DNA from: Fimousia sp036311565
Lineage (GTDB): Bacteria; Bacillota; Clostridia; Lachnospirales; Lachnospiraceae
Length of the DNA: 21,625 nt
Direction: 5' to 3'
NCBI GenBank assembly: GCA_036311565.1
Contig: JAXJPR010000035.1
Span: forward strand, 1 to 21,625
Every line of letters starts with the position of its first letter. Within the stretch, counting starts at the first letter, position 1. The notes under the pieces are model-generated. The model was not told where the DNA came from. It ran no database searches and saw nothing but the letters and a program-made list of their open reading frames with translations. Positions 14,045 to 21,625 of the stretch are shown in pieces. The translations under genes and the position numbers were made by a program.

Positions 14045-15151
14045 ATGTATATTAAATCACTGGAACTTAAGAATTACAGAAATTATGAAGATTTAGCAGT
14101 ATCTTTTTCACCAGGCAGTAATTTGTTTTTTGGGGACAATGCCCAGGGAAAGACTAATATTTTAGAATCCATTTACGTAAGCGGTACCAGTAAATCACAC
14201 CGGGGAAGCAAGGATAAAGAACTGATCCGGTTTGGAGAAGATGAATCTCATATCCGTTTGATCTTAAATAAAAGAGATGTGGATCACAGAATTGATCTTC
14301 ATTTGAAAAAAAGAAAAACAAAAGGAATTGCCATCGATGGAATTCCAATTCGAAAATCCAGCGATTTATTAGGCATGCTTAATATTATTTTCTTTTCGCC
14401 AGAAGATCTGTCCATTATAAAAAATGGACCAGGAGAAAGAAGAAGATTTCTGGACATGGAACTTTGTCAGCTGCAAAAGATTTACATGTTTCATCTTGCG
14501 CAGTATAATAAAGTTTTAAAGCAAAGAAATCAACTGCTTTCCCAGATCGCATTTCAGGAAAGTTTAATTGATACGTTGGAAGTTTGGGATATGCAGCTTG
14601 TGCAGTATGGTTCATCAATGATTGAAAAGCGAAAAGAATTTATTGAAGAACTTAATAAAATTATCTGCGGGATTCATCATAAGCTGACTGGAGGCAGAGA
14701 AGACATTGTGGTTACCTATGAGAATCAGGTGGAAGCCGATGAATTTGCCAAGCAGCTTGCAAAACGCAGAGAAATGGATTTAAAATATAAGAATACAGGT
14801 GTAGGGCCACACCGGGATGATATTAAGTTCATGGTAAATGGAATTGATGTCAGAACATATGGTTCTCAGGGACAACAGCGGACAGCTGCTCTGTCTCTGA
14901 AATTAGCAGAAATTGAATTGGTGAAAAAAAAGATTGGTGATAAACCAATTCTATTATTGGATGATGTTCTTTCAGAACTTGACAGTAATCGCAAGGCATA
15001 TCTCTTAGAAGGAATCAAAGAGATACAGACCTTTATTACGTGTACTGGCTTAGAGGAATTTGTTAATAGTCAGTTATCCATTGATAAAATGTTTTATGTG
15101 AAAAACGGAAAGATTATGAAAGAAGGGCAGGAGGCAAGCCATGAGCACTGA
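14045..15151 (+). CDS. recF: DNA replication and repair protein RecF
   Basis: SMC-like ATPase that, with RecO and RecR, loads RecA at single-strand gaps. The product is 368 residues, a normal length. Walker A is GDNAQGKT (30-37), the ABC-type signature is YGSQGQQRT (272-280), and Walker B is ILLLDDVLSELD (302-313). The conserved ERRRFLD follows at 131-137. There is no long coiled coil, as expected for RecF rather than RecN. The ATG is six bases after the S4 gene with no clear ribosome site. The last 11 bases overlap gyrB, whose ribosome site (GGCAGGAGG) lies in the recF codons for GQEAS, so coupled translation is likely. The small gene (remB/yaaB) found between recF and gyrB in B. subtilis is absent. 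Confidence 0.97.
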   Translation: MYIKSLELKNYRNYEDLAVSFSPGSNLFFGDNAQGKTNILESIYVSGTSKSHRGSKDKELIRFGEDESHIRLILNKRDVDHRIDLHLKKRKTKGIAIDGIPIRKSSDLLGMLNIIFFSPEDLSIIKNGPGERRRFLDMELCQLQKIYMFHLAQYNKVLKQRNQLLSQIAFQESLIDTLEVWDMQLVQYGSSMIEKRKEFIEELNKIICGIHHKLTGGREDIVVTYENQVEADEFAKQLAKRREMDLKYKNTGVGPHRDDIKFMVNGIDVRTYGSQGQQRTAALSLKLAEIELVKKKIGDKPILLLDDVLSELDSNRKAYLLEGIKEIQTFITCTGLEEFVNSQLSIDKMFYVKNGKIMKEGQEASHEH

Positions 15152-17069
15152 AAGTAAAAAGACACCAGAATATGGTGCAGACCAGATTCAGATTTTAGAA
15201 GGGCTGGAAGCTGTACGGAAAAGACCAGGTATGTATATTGGCAGTACTGCAGAAAAGGGACTGCATCATTTGGTTTACGAAATTGTAGATAATGCAGTAG
15301 ATGAAGCATTGGCTGGATATTGTGATACCATTCATGTTACGATTCATAAAGACAATTCCGTTACCGTTAAAGACAATGGTCGTGGAATTCCAGTTGGAAT
15401 AAACAAGAAAAAAGGAATTTCCTCCGTAGAAGTTGTATTTACCATTCTGCATGCTGGTGGAAAATTTGGCGGCGGAGGATATAAAGTATCCGGAGGACTT
15501 CATGGAGTAGGATCTTCTGTTGTAAATGCATTGTCTGAGTGGCTGGAAGTAGAAGTCCATACAGAAGGAAAAATTCATAAACAAAGATATGAACGAGGAA
15601 AAGTGTGCTATCCTTTGAAAGTGATAGGCGAGACTGATCACAGAGGAACCATTGTACACTTTAAACCAGATGGAAAAATATTCGAGACAACTATTTTTGA
15701 CTTAGGAACTTTAGTTCAGAGATTAAGAGAAACCGCATTCCTGACAAAAAATTTAAAAATTATTTTAAGGGATGAACGTTTGGAAGAACCTGTGGAACAC
15801 AAATTCCATTATGAAGGCGGAATTAAGGAATTTGTTACTTACTTAAATCAAAATAAAGACGAATATTATCCTGAAGTTATTTATTGTGAAGGAACGAAGA
15901 ATGATGTTTATGTGGAAGTGGCCTTCCAGCATAATGACTCTTACAATGAAAATATATATAGTTTTGTAAATAACATCATTACACCGGAAGGAGGAACCCA
16001 TCTTTCTGGATTTAAGAATGCCATGACCAAAATCTTTAATGACTATGCAAGAAAGAATAAGTTATTAAAAGATTCAGAAGCGAATCTGTCTGGAGAAGAT
16101 ATCAGAGAAGGATTAGTGGCTATTATTAGCATTAAAATTGGGGAACCTCAGTTTGAAGGTCAGACAAAGCAGAAATTAGGAAATAGCGAAGCCAGAGGTG
16201 CTGTTGATAGTATTGTCAGTGAACAGTTAAAAATATATTTAGAACAAAATCCAACAGTTGCAAGAGCAATTTGCGAAAAAGCCGTACTGGCACAAAGAGC
16301 CAGAGATGCCGCGAGAAAAGCAAGAGATCTGACCAGAAGAAAAACAGCTCTGGAAAGTGCAGCGCTTCCTGGTAAATTAGCTGACTGTTCAGAAAAAGAT
16401 CCGTCCAAATGTGAAATTTATATTGTTGAGGGTGATTCTGCGGGTGGTTCTGCAAAAACTGCAAGATCCCGTGCGACCCAGGCAATCCTACCACTTAGAG
16501 GTAAAATTCTGAATGTAGAAAAGGCGCGTTTAGACAAGATTTTGGTCAATAACGAAATTAAAGCTATGATTACAGCATTTGGAACTGGCATTCATGAAGA
16601 TTTTGATATTTCCAAGCTGCGTTATCATAAAATTATTATTATGACAGATGCGGATGTGGATGGTGCTCATATTTCAACGTTATTATTGACGTTTTTCTAT
16701 CGTTTTATGCCAGAATTAATTACAGAGGGACATGTATATCTGGCGCAGCCACCGCTCTATCGAATTGAAAAGAATAAAAAAGTGTGGTATGCATACAGTG
16801 ATGATGAGTTAAATAATATTTTAACAGAAATCGGTCGTGATCAGAATAACAAGATTCAGCGTTATAAAGGGCTTGGAGAAATGGATGCAGAACAGCTTTG
16901 GGATACGACCATGGATCCGGAAAAAAGAATTCTGCTTCGAGTAAATATTGATGAAGAAACAGAATCGGAAGTGGATCTGACCTTTAATACCTTAATGGGA
17001 GATAAGGTAGAACCTAGACGAAAATTTATCGAAGAAAATGCAAAATATGTGAAGAATTTAGATATTTAG
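15141..17069 (+). CDS. gyrB: DNA gyrase subunit B
   Basis: ATPase subunit of gyrase, which introduces negative supercoils with GyrA. The product is 642 residues, as in other Firmicutes and without the E. coli-type insert. The GHKL ATPase domain has VRKRPGMYIG (25-34), the catalytic Glu in EIVDNAVDEA (E47) and DNGRGIP (78-84, with the Asp bound by aminocoumarins in homologues). The transducer loop QTKQKLGN is at 341-348. The TOPRIM domain has EGDSAGGSA (430-438) and DADVDG (503-508), which hold the catalytic Mg ions, and the C-terminal RYKGLGEM faces GyrA. The ATG lies inside the 3' end of recF and gyrA follows after 15 bp. Confidence 0.98.
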   Translation: MSTESKKTPEYGADQIQILEGLEAVRKRPGMYIGSTAEKGLHHLVYEIVDNAVDEALAGYCDTIHVTIHKDNSVTVKDNGRGIPVGINKKKGISSVEVVFTILHAGGKFGGGGYKVSGGLHGVGSSVVNALSEWLEVEVHTEGKIHKQRYERGKVCYPLKVIGETDHRGTIVHFKPDGKIFETTIFDLGTLVQRLRETAFLTKNLKIILRDERLEEPVEHKFHYEGGIKEFVTYLNQNKDEYYPEVIYCEGTKNDVYVEVAFQHNDSYNENIYSFVNNIITPEGGTHLSGFKNAMTKIFNDYARKNKLLKDSEANLSGEDIREGLVAIISIKIGEPQFEGQTKQKLGNSEARGAVDSIVSEQLKIYLEQNPTVARAICEKAVLAQRARDAARKARDLTRRKTALESAALPGKLADCSEKDPSKCEIYIVEGDSAGGSAKTARSRATQAILPLRGKILNVEKARLDKILVNNEIKAMITAFGTGIHEDFDISKLRYHKIIIMTDADVDGAHISTLLLTFFYRFMPELITEGHVYLAQPPLYRIEKNKKVWYAYSDDELNNILTEIGRDQNNKIQRYKGLGEMDAEQLWDTTMDPEKRILLRVNIDEETESEVDLTFNTLMGDKVEPRRKFIEENAKYVKNLDI

Positions 17070-17084
17070 TGGAGGAAGATTTAC

Positions 17085-19577
17085 ATGGATGATAGTAATA
17101 TTTTTGATAAAGTTCATGAGATAGATTTGAAGAAGACCATGGAAACTTCTTACATTGATTATGCCATGAGCGTTATCGCTTCAAGAGCACTTCCAGATGT
17201 ACGTGACGGTTTAAAACCAGTACAGAGAAGAATTTTATACGCAATGATTGAATTGAACAATGGTCCGGATAAACCACATCGTAAAAGTGCCCGTATCGTT
17301 GGGGATGCCATGGGTAAATATCATCCTCATGGTGACAGTTCTATTTATGGAGCTTTGGTTAACCTTGCCCAGGAATGGTCTACCCGTTATCCGCTGGTAG
17401 ACGGCCACGGAAATTTTGGTTCTGTGGATGGAGACGGTGCTGCCGCAATGCGTTACACAGAAGCGCGTTTGAGCAAGATTTCCATGGAAATGCTGGCTGA
17501 TATTAACAAAAATACTGTAGATTTTATACCAAACTTTGATGAGACAGAGAAAGAGCCCGTCGTGCTTCCAGCACGTTATCCCAATCTGCTGGTAAATGGA
17601 ACTCAGGGAATTGCGGTAGGAATGGCAACCAATATTCCACCTCACAATCTTTCAGAAGTCATTGATGGTGTTGTAAAAATTATTGATAATTACGTAGAAG
17701 AAGACAGGAAAACAGAAATTGACGAATTACTGGAAATTATCAAAGGTCCGGATTTCCCAACTGGTGCTACGATTTTAGGAAGAAGAGGCATTGAAAGTGC
17801 TTATCGTACAGGACGGGGAAAAATTAAAGTACGCGCTGTTACGGATATTGAGCCAATGGCCAATGGAAAGAACCGAATTATTGTTACAGAACTTCCATAC
17901 ATGGTAAATAAAGCACGTTTAATTGAGAAAATTGCAGAACTGGTAAAAGATAAAAAAATCGATGGAATTACTGACTTAAGAGATGAATCAGACCGTTCTG
18001 GTATGAGAATCTGTATCGAGTTGCGTCGGGATGTAAATGCAAATGTTATTTTAAATCAGTTGTACAAACATACTCAGCTGCAGGATTCTTTTGGCGTTAT
18101 TATGCTGGCACTGCATAATAATGAGCCTAAAATTATGAATCTGCATGAAATGCTTACTTATTATTTGGAACATCAAAAAGATGTTGTGACCAGAAGAACT
18201 CAGTATGAATTAAATAAAGCGCAGGAAAGAGCTCATATTTTAGAAGGGTTATTAATTGCGCAGGATCATATTGACGAAGTAATTAAAATTATTCGTGGAG
18301 CAGCCAATATTGCAGCTGCAAAAGCGGAATTAATGGAACGTTTTGGACTTAGTGATGCACAGGCACAGGCAATTGTAGACATGCGTCTGCGTGCGTTAAA
18401 TGGTTTAGAACGTGAAAAATTAGATAAGGAATATAAAGAATTACTGGAAAAAATTGAAGGATTAAAAGCGATTCTTGCAGATGAAAAAGTTCTTTTAGGA
18501 GTGGTCAAAGAAGAAATTTTAGTAGTAAAAGATAAATTTGGTGATGAGAGAAGAACGTCTATTGGATTTGATGTAGATGACATTTCTATTGAAGATATGA
18601 TTCCAAAAGAAAATACGGTTATTACAATGACGAAGCTTGGTTATATTAAACGTATGACGGAAGATAACTTTAAAGCTCAAAATCGTGGTGGAAAAGGAAT
18701 CAAGGGTATGCAGACCATAAATGAAGATTACATTGAAAAAATGTTCATGACATCAACCCATGATTATATTATGTTCTTTACAAGCAAAGGAAGAGTCTAT
18801 GGATTAAAGGCTTATGAAATTCCGGAATCTGGAAGGACAGCCCGGGGTGTAGCAATTGTAAATCTGCTTCAGCTGATGCCGGATGAAAAAATTACTGCCG
18901 TAATTACTGTCGATGGATATCGGGAAACAGGCGTACTGTTCATGGCTACAAAACGGGGAATTGTAAAGAAAACATCAATCACGGAATATAAAAATATTAG
19001 AAAAACTGGACTTGCAGCAATTTCTCTGCGGGAAGATGATGAATTAATTGAAGTAAAATTCATTGAAGAACCAACAGATATCTTTCTGGTAACAAAATAT
19101 GGACAGTGCATCCGTTTTGCAAAAGAAGATGTAAGAAAAACAGGACGTGTATCTATGGGAGTCATTGGAATTAATTTATCAGATGGGGACGAAGTTGTAG
19201 CGATGCAGACCAGACAGCAGGGCGAAGAACTGCTTATTGTGTCTGAAAAAGGTATGGGTAAACGTACCATGATGGATGAATTCAAGACACAAAAACGAGG
19301 AGGAAAAGGAGTTATCTGCTATAAGATTATTGAAAAGACAGGAAATGTCATTGGTGCAAAAGCGGTCAATGAAGACGACGAAGTTATGATGATTACAACA
19401 GATGGTGTGATCATTCGAACGGAAGTCAGTCAGATTTCTGTACTTGGAAGAAATACATCTGGTGTAAAAGTGATGAATGTCAGGGAAGATACGGCGGTTG
19501 CAAGCATTACAAGAGTTTTAAGAGAAGAGCCAGAGGAAAACGCAGAAAACGACGAAGAAACTACAATAGAAGAATAA
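17085..19577 (+). CDS. gyrA: DNA gyrase subunit A
   Basis: Breakage-reunion subunit of gyrase; it forms the transient double-strand break through Tyr124 in AAMRYTEARL. The product is 830 residues. The winged-helix/tower part is at about 30-490, with the quinolone-contact region HPHGDSSIYG at 80-89. The C-terminal DNA-wrapping beta-pinwheel follows from about 505 and carries the GyrA-box QNRGGKG (532-538), which marks gyrase rather than topoisomerase IV. A second GGKG occurs later. The tail is strongly acidic (ENAENDEETTIEE). At the position equivalent to E. coli Asp87 this protein has Gly89, while Ser83 is conserved as Ser85. The ATG follows GGAGGAAG, 15 bp after gyrB. A terminator lies directly after the stop. 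Confidence 0.98.
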   Translation: MDDSNIFDKVHEIDLKKTMETSYIDYAMSVIASRALPDVRDGLKPVQRRILYAMIELNNGPDKPHRKSARIVGDAMGKYHPHGDSSIYGALVNLAQEWSTRYPLVDGHGNFGSVDGDGAAAMRYTEARLSKISMEMLADINKNTVDFIPNFDETEKEPVVLPARYPNLLVNGTQGIAVGMATNIPPHNLSEVIDGVVKIIDNYVEEDRKTEIDELLEIIKGPDFPTGATILGRRGIESAYRTGRGKIKVRAVTDIEPMANGKNRIIVTELPYMVNKARLIEKIAELVKDKKIDGITDLRDESDRSGMRICIELRRDVNANVILNQLYKHTQLQDSFGVIMLALHNNEPKIMNLHEMLTYYLEHQKDVVTRRTQYELNKAQERAHILEGLLIAQDHIDEVIKIIRGAANIAAAKAELMERFGLSDAQAQAIVDMRLRALNGLEREKLDKEYKELLEKIEGLKAILADEKVLLGVVKEEILVVKDKFGDERRTSIGFDVDDISIEDMIPKENTVITMTKLGYIKRMTEDNFKAQNRGGKGIKGMQTINEDYIEKMFMTSTHDYIMFFTSKGRVYGLKAYEIPESGRTARGVAIVNLLQLMPDEKITAVITVDGYRETGVLFMATKRGIVKKTSITEYKNIRKTGLAAISLREDDELIEVKFIEEPTDIFLVTKYGQCIRFAKEDVRKTGRVSMGVIGINLSDGDEVVAMQTRQQGEELLIVSEKGMGKRTMMDEFKTQKRGGKGVICYKIIEKTGNVIGAKAVNEDDEVMMITTDGVIIRTEVSQISVLGRNTSGVKVMNVREDTAVASITRVLREEPEENAENDEETTIEE

Positions 19578-19618
19578 AAAGGAACTGCCATTTTTATATG
19601 GCAGTTCCTTTCATTTAC
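19578..19618 (+). terminator. Intrinsic terminator after gyrA
   Basis: AAAGGAACTGCCAT (19578-19591) and ATGGCAGTTCCTTT (19598-19611) are perfectly complementary over 14 bases around TTTTAT, starting immediately after the gyrA stop. The trailing T-run (CCTTTCATTT) is interrupted by CA. It closes the dnaN-gyrA unit, although the 20 bp before the next ribosome site leave little room for a separate promoter. Confidence 0.85.
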
Positions 19619-19630
19619 AAGGAGTATGAT

Positions 19631-20473
19631 ATGAGAACAATCCATACAGATGAGATCATCAATAATATAAAAGAAATGTGCATTGAGGCAAACTTAGAAT
19701 TATCAGCAGATATGAAAAGAAAATTAAAAAATGCAAAGGATAAAGAAAAAGGACGTCTTGGAAAACAAATTCTTGAGCAGTTAGAAGAAAATATGCTAAT
19801 TGCAAAAGAGGAAAGTATTCCAATCTGCCAGGATACAGGAATGGCAGTTGTATTTTTTAAAATTGGACAGGATGTTCACATCGAAGGTACGAATATTACG
19901 GATGCCATTAACGAAGGAGTGCGTCAGGGATATGTAGAAGGATATTTAAGAAAATCAGTAGTAAAAGATCCAATTGAAAGAGAGAATACAAAAGACAATA
20001 CACCTGCAGTGATTCATTATGATATGATCCCAGGAGAAAATATCGAAATTACCGTTGCACCAAAAGGATTTGGAAGCGAAAATATGAGCCGTGTATTTAT
20101 GTTAAAACCGGCAGATGGAATCGAAGGGGTAAAGAATGCAGTTCTTCAGTCAGTAAAAGATGCAGGACCAAATGCATGTCCTCCAATGGTAGTAGGAGTA
20201 GGACTCGGAGGCACTTTTGAAAAGTGTGCATTTTTGGCTAAAAAGGCATTAAGCCGCAATACCGAAGAACATTCTACTGTTCCATATGCAGCGCAATTAG
20301 AAGAGGAATTGTTAGAAGAAATTAATCAACTGGGGATTGGTCCAGGAGGATTAGGCGGAAATACGACTGCATTAGCTGTTAATATTGAAACATATCCAAC
20401 ACACATTGCAGGTATGCCGGTGGCAGTTAATATTTGCTGTCATGTTAACAGACACGTATCAAGAACAATATAA
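19631..20473 (+). CDS. Class I fumarate hydratase / L-tartrate dehydratase, alpha subunit
   Basis: Large part of a two-subunit, oxygen-sensitive [4Fe-4S] hydro-lyase. It interconverts fumarate and malate, or acts on tartrate or a related hydroxy-acid. The product is 280 residues. The three cluster-binding Cys are seen as CQDTG (C66), NACPP (C183) and EKCA (C199). GVGLGGTFEK and GIGPGGLGGNTTAL are further family signatures. The ATG at 19631 follows AAGGAG; an in-frame ATG at 19598 lies inside the gyrA terminator stem and is rejected. The beta subunit follows 39 bp later, and together they match the two domains of the single-chain E. coli FumA. Fumarase is the likelier activity, but tartrate dehydratase (TtdA) looks similar, so no symbol is given. 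Confidence 0.92.
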   Translation: MRTIHTDEIINNIKEMCIEANLELSADMKRKLKNAKDKEKGRLGKQILEQLEENMLIAKEESIPICQDTGMAVVFFKIGQDVHIEGTNITDAINEGVRQGYVEGYLRKSVVKDPIERENTKDNTPAVIHYDMIPGENIEITVAPKGFGSENMSRVFMLKPADGIEGVKNAVLQSVKDAGPNACPPMVVGVGLGGTFEKCAFLAKKALSRNTEEHSTVPYAAQLEEELLEEINQLGIGPGGLGGNTTALAVNIETYPTHIAGMPVAVNICCHVNRHVSRTI

Positions 20474-20512
20474 AGCAAGGGTAAGGACTTACATATCCAG
20501 GAGGAAATCAAA

Positions 20513-21049
20513 ATGAATAAATATATTACAGCTCCATTATCTGATAAAACAATAAAAGAATTACAATCAGGCGACTATGTTTATATTAGTGGTACTATTT
20601 ATACTGCAAGAGATGCAGCACATAAAAGAATGTACGAAAATGGAATTCCGATTGATTTAAATCATAATATTATCTATTACCTGGGACCGTCTCCAGCAAA
20701 AGAAGGACAGGTAATTGGTTCTGCAGGACCAACTACCAGCAGCAGAATGGATAAATATACTCCATATATGCTGGAACATGGTTTAAAAGGAATGATTGGA
20801 AAAGGAAAACGTTCACAGGAAGTCATTGACAGCATGATAAAAAATGAGGCAGTGTATTTTGCTGCAGTAGGCGGTGCAGGTGCGCTATTATCAAAATGTA
20901 TAAAAAAAGCAGAAGTAATTGCATATGATGATCTTGGAACAGAAGCAATTCGAAAACTAGAAGTAGAAAATCTTCCTGTAATTGTTGTAATTGATAAAAA
21001 TGGGAATAATCTATATGAAACAGCAGTGGCTGACTTTAAAAACAGCTAA
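20513..21049 (+). CDS. Class I fumarate hydratase / L-tartrate dehydratase, beta subunit
   Basis: The 178-residue small subunit of the Fe-S hydro-lyase encoded just upstream, equivalent to the C-terminal domain of single-chain class I fumarases. Signatures are SGTIYTARDAAHKR (26-39), GPTTSSRMD (72-80), which helps bind the substrate carboxylates, and GMIGKGKRS (93-101). FAAVGGAGALLSKCIK and AYDDLGTEAIRKLEVE follow and are typical of the family. The ribosome site AGGAGG is ideal. There is no clear terminator in the 35 bp between its stop and the next promoter. In an anaerobe the enzyme would serve the reductive or partial TCA branch. Confidence 0.92.
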   Translation: MNKYITAPLSDKTIKELQSGDYVYISGTIYTARDAAHKRMYENGIPIDLNHNIIYYLGPSPAKEGQVIGSAGPTTSSRMDKYTPYMLEHGLKGMIGKGKRSQEVIDSMIKNEAVYFAAVGGAGALLSKCIKKAEVIAYDDLGTEAIRKLEVENLPVIVVIDKNGNNLYETAVADFKNS

Positions 21050-21084
21050 ATCTCTATAAAAATAAAAATATTTTAAAAATAGTG

Positions 21085-21113
21085 TTGACATAAGAAATAT
21101 TTTTTGCTATTAT
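21085..21113 (+). promoter_or_regulatory. Strong promoter of tRNA-Ser
   Basis: Perfect TTGACA (21085-21090), 17-bp spacer, TATTAT (21108-21113). The predicted start near 21120 coincides with a 5' hairpin GCGTCA-TGT-TGACGC (21120-21134), and a second small hairpin CCTAA-TTTTT-TTAGG (21147-21161) precedes the tRNA. Confidence 0.85.
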
Positions 21114-21165
21114 TATCTAGCGTCATGTTGACGCGATAATTAAATACCTAATTTTTTTAGGCATT

Positions 21166-21253
21166 GGAGAAGTACTCAAGTGGCTGAAGAGGTGCCCCTG
21201 CTAAGGGTATAGGTCGTTTACGCGGCGCGAGGGTTCAAATCCCTCCTTCTCCG
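21166..21253 (+). tRNA. tRNA-Ser (anticodon GCU)
   Basis: The acceptor stem GGAGAAG/CTTCTCC has discriminator G21253. The D arm is CTC-AAGTGGCTGAA-GAG. The anticodon arm TGCCC-CTGCTAA-GGGTA gives anticodon GCU, which reads AGC and AGU. A long class II variable arm follows, then the T arm GAGGG-TTCAAAT-CCCTC. The long variable arm and G discriminator fit serine. CCA is not encoded (GTT follows). There is no terminator downstream, so read-through into the rRNA operon is possible. Confidence 0.96.
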
Positions 21254-21267
21254 GTTAAAAAAAGGTA

Positions 21268-21296
21268 TTGACAATCACAATGATATGTGATAAAAT
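21268..21296 (+). promoter_or_regulatory. rRNA operon promoter P1
   Basis: TTGACA (21268-21273), 17 bp, TAAAAT (21291-21296). AAAGCTGTCG begins three bases past the -10. Confidence 0.85.
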
Positions 21297-21338
21297 GAGA
21301 AAGCTGTCGAAATGACACAGATAAAAAATAAAAACTTC

Positions 21339-21367
21339 TTGACAAACGAAAAAAGTTTTGATAGAAT
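21339..21367 (+). promoter_or_regulatory. rRNA operon promoter P2
   Basis: TTGACA (21339-21344), 17 bp, TAGAAT (21362-21367), with an A-rich upstream region. AAAGCTGTCG again begins three bases past the -10, followed by GATGACAG, which can pair with CTGTC. Confidence 0.85.
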
Positions 21368-21431
21368 ATGAAAGCTGTCGGATGACAGTGGAAAATACAG
21401 TCGAAAAAGTTAAAAAAGTTTAAAAAACTTC

Positions 21432-21460
21432 TTGACAAACAAAAAAGACTGTGATAAAAT
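21432..21460 (+). promoter_or_regulatory. rRNA operon promoter P3
   Basis: TTGACA (21432-21437), 17 bp, TAAAAT (21455-21460). Its upstream and spacer sequence (AACTTCTTGACAAAC) repeats that of P2, and AAAGCTGTCG again follows three bases past the -10. Confidence 0.87.
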
Positions 21461-21488
21461 ATAAAAGCTGTCGAAAAAAACAGTGACG

Positions 21489-21625
21489 AACATTGAAAAC
21501 TGAACAATCACAGATCCTTGAAAATTCTAATGAGATTTTCACCATCTTTCGAAAAAGATGGACGGACGTTGAGAAATCAACAACCTAAAACAGTAAAAGG
21601 ATAAAAATAGCCGAGTGTTATTTTG
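21489..21625 (+). other. rRNA operon leader (5' of 16S, partial)
   Basis: AACATTGAAAACTGAACAA (21489-21507) resembles the boxA-type antitermination segment found before Firmicute 16S genes. Three stem-loops follow: GAAAAT/ATTTTC (21520-21540), CCATCTTT-CGAA-AAAGATGG (21542-21561) and GTTGA-GAAA-TCAAC (21568-21581). The canonical 16S 5' sequence (AGAGTTTGATCCTGG) has not begun by the last base, so the 16S gene lies just outside. Confidence 0.75.

Noticed and set aside
15195..15659. 154-codon minus-strand frame inside gyrB
   Set aside because: It is a shadow of the gyrB ATPase domain, with no ribosome site and a translation lacking protein-like pattern.
21050..21084. Terminator after the fumarase beta gene
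   Set aside because: A/T-rich with only AAAATATTTT as palindrome; no GC stem followed by a U-run.
21235..21507. 90-codon minus-strand frame over the tRNA end and rRNA promoters
   Set aside because: It is antisense to tRNA-Ser and three consensus promoters; its repeated Phe/Ser pattern comes from the promoter repeats.

Overview
The window is the chromosomal replication-origin neighbourhood of a low-GC Gram-positive bacterium. The gene set, gene order, protein sequences and A/T-rich codon use fit an anaerobic clostridium, most likely Lachnospiraceae; I cannot name the genus from sequence alone. Genes left of about 10.4 kb lie on the minus strand, except one hydrolase, and genes right of about 11.1 kb lie on the plus strand. 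This is the divergent layout expected when two replication forks leave an origin between rpmH and dnaN.

Left arm, reading away from the origin: rpmH, rnpA, yidD, yidC and khpB (jag) form a ribosome/RNase P/membrane-insertion operon with a strong promoter at 10430-10458, an attenuator-like hairpin between rpmH and rnpA, and a terminator after khpB. A second promoter, overlapping that terminator, appears to drive mnmE, mnmG and rsmG (tRNA wobble-uridine modification and 16S rRNA methylation). Next come a convergent membrane-anchored alpha/beta hydrolase and, divergent from it, an unrecognised coiled-coil protein followed by argS. The soj/spo0J (parAB) genes that often sit near rsmG in Firmicutes are not in this window.

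Origin: 10489-10742 holds two 94-bp direct repeats (2 mismatches) with hairpins CATGGC-NN-GCCATG. These are followed by a cluster of DnaA boxes (10754-11073) running into the dnaA promoter. Downstream of dnaA, 12489-12669 holds more boxes, a GC-rich spacer, a DnaA-trio-like run (CTACTACTATTACGACG) and an A/T stretch, matching the basal unwinding layout of Bacillus subtilis. The origin therefore looks bipartite, with dnaA between its halves.

Right arm: dnaA, dnaN, a YaaA-type S4 protein, recF, gyrB and gyrA (initiation, sliding clamp, gap repair, supercoiling) are tightly packed, with recF and gyrB overlapping. A terminator follows gyrA. Then come the two subunits of a class I [4Fe-4S] fumarase/tartrate dehydratase, a tRNA-Ser(GCU) with its own strong promoter, and three tandem rRNA-type promoters with a structured, boxA-bearing leader. 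The 16S gene itself begins beyond the window.

I see no phage, insertion sequence, CRISPR array or defence locus. The least explained elements are the origin-proximal repeat pair, the stem-loop in the mnmE leader, the coiled-coil protein, and the repeated promoter modules ahead of the rRNA operon.
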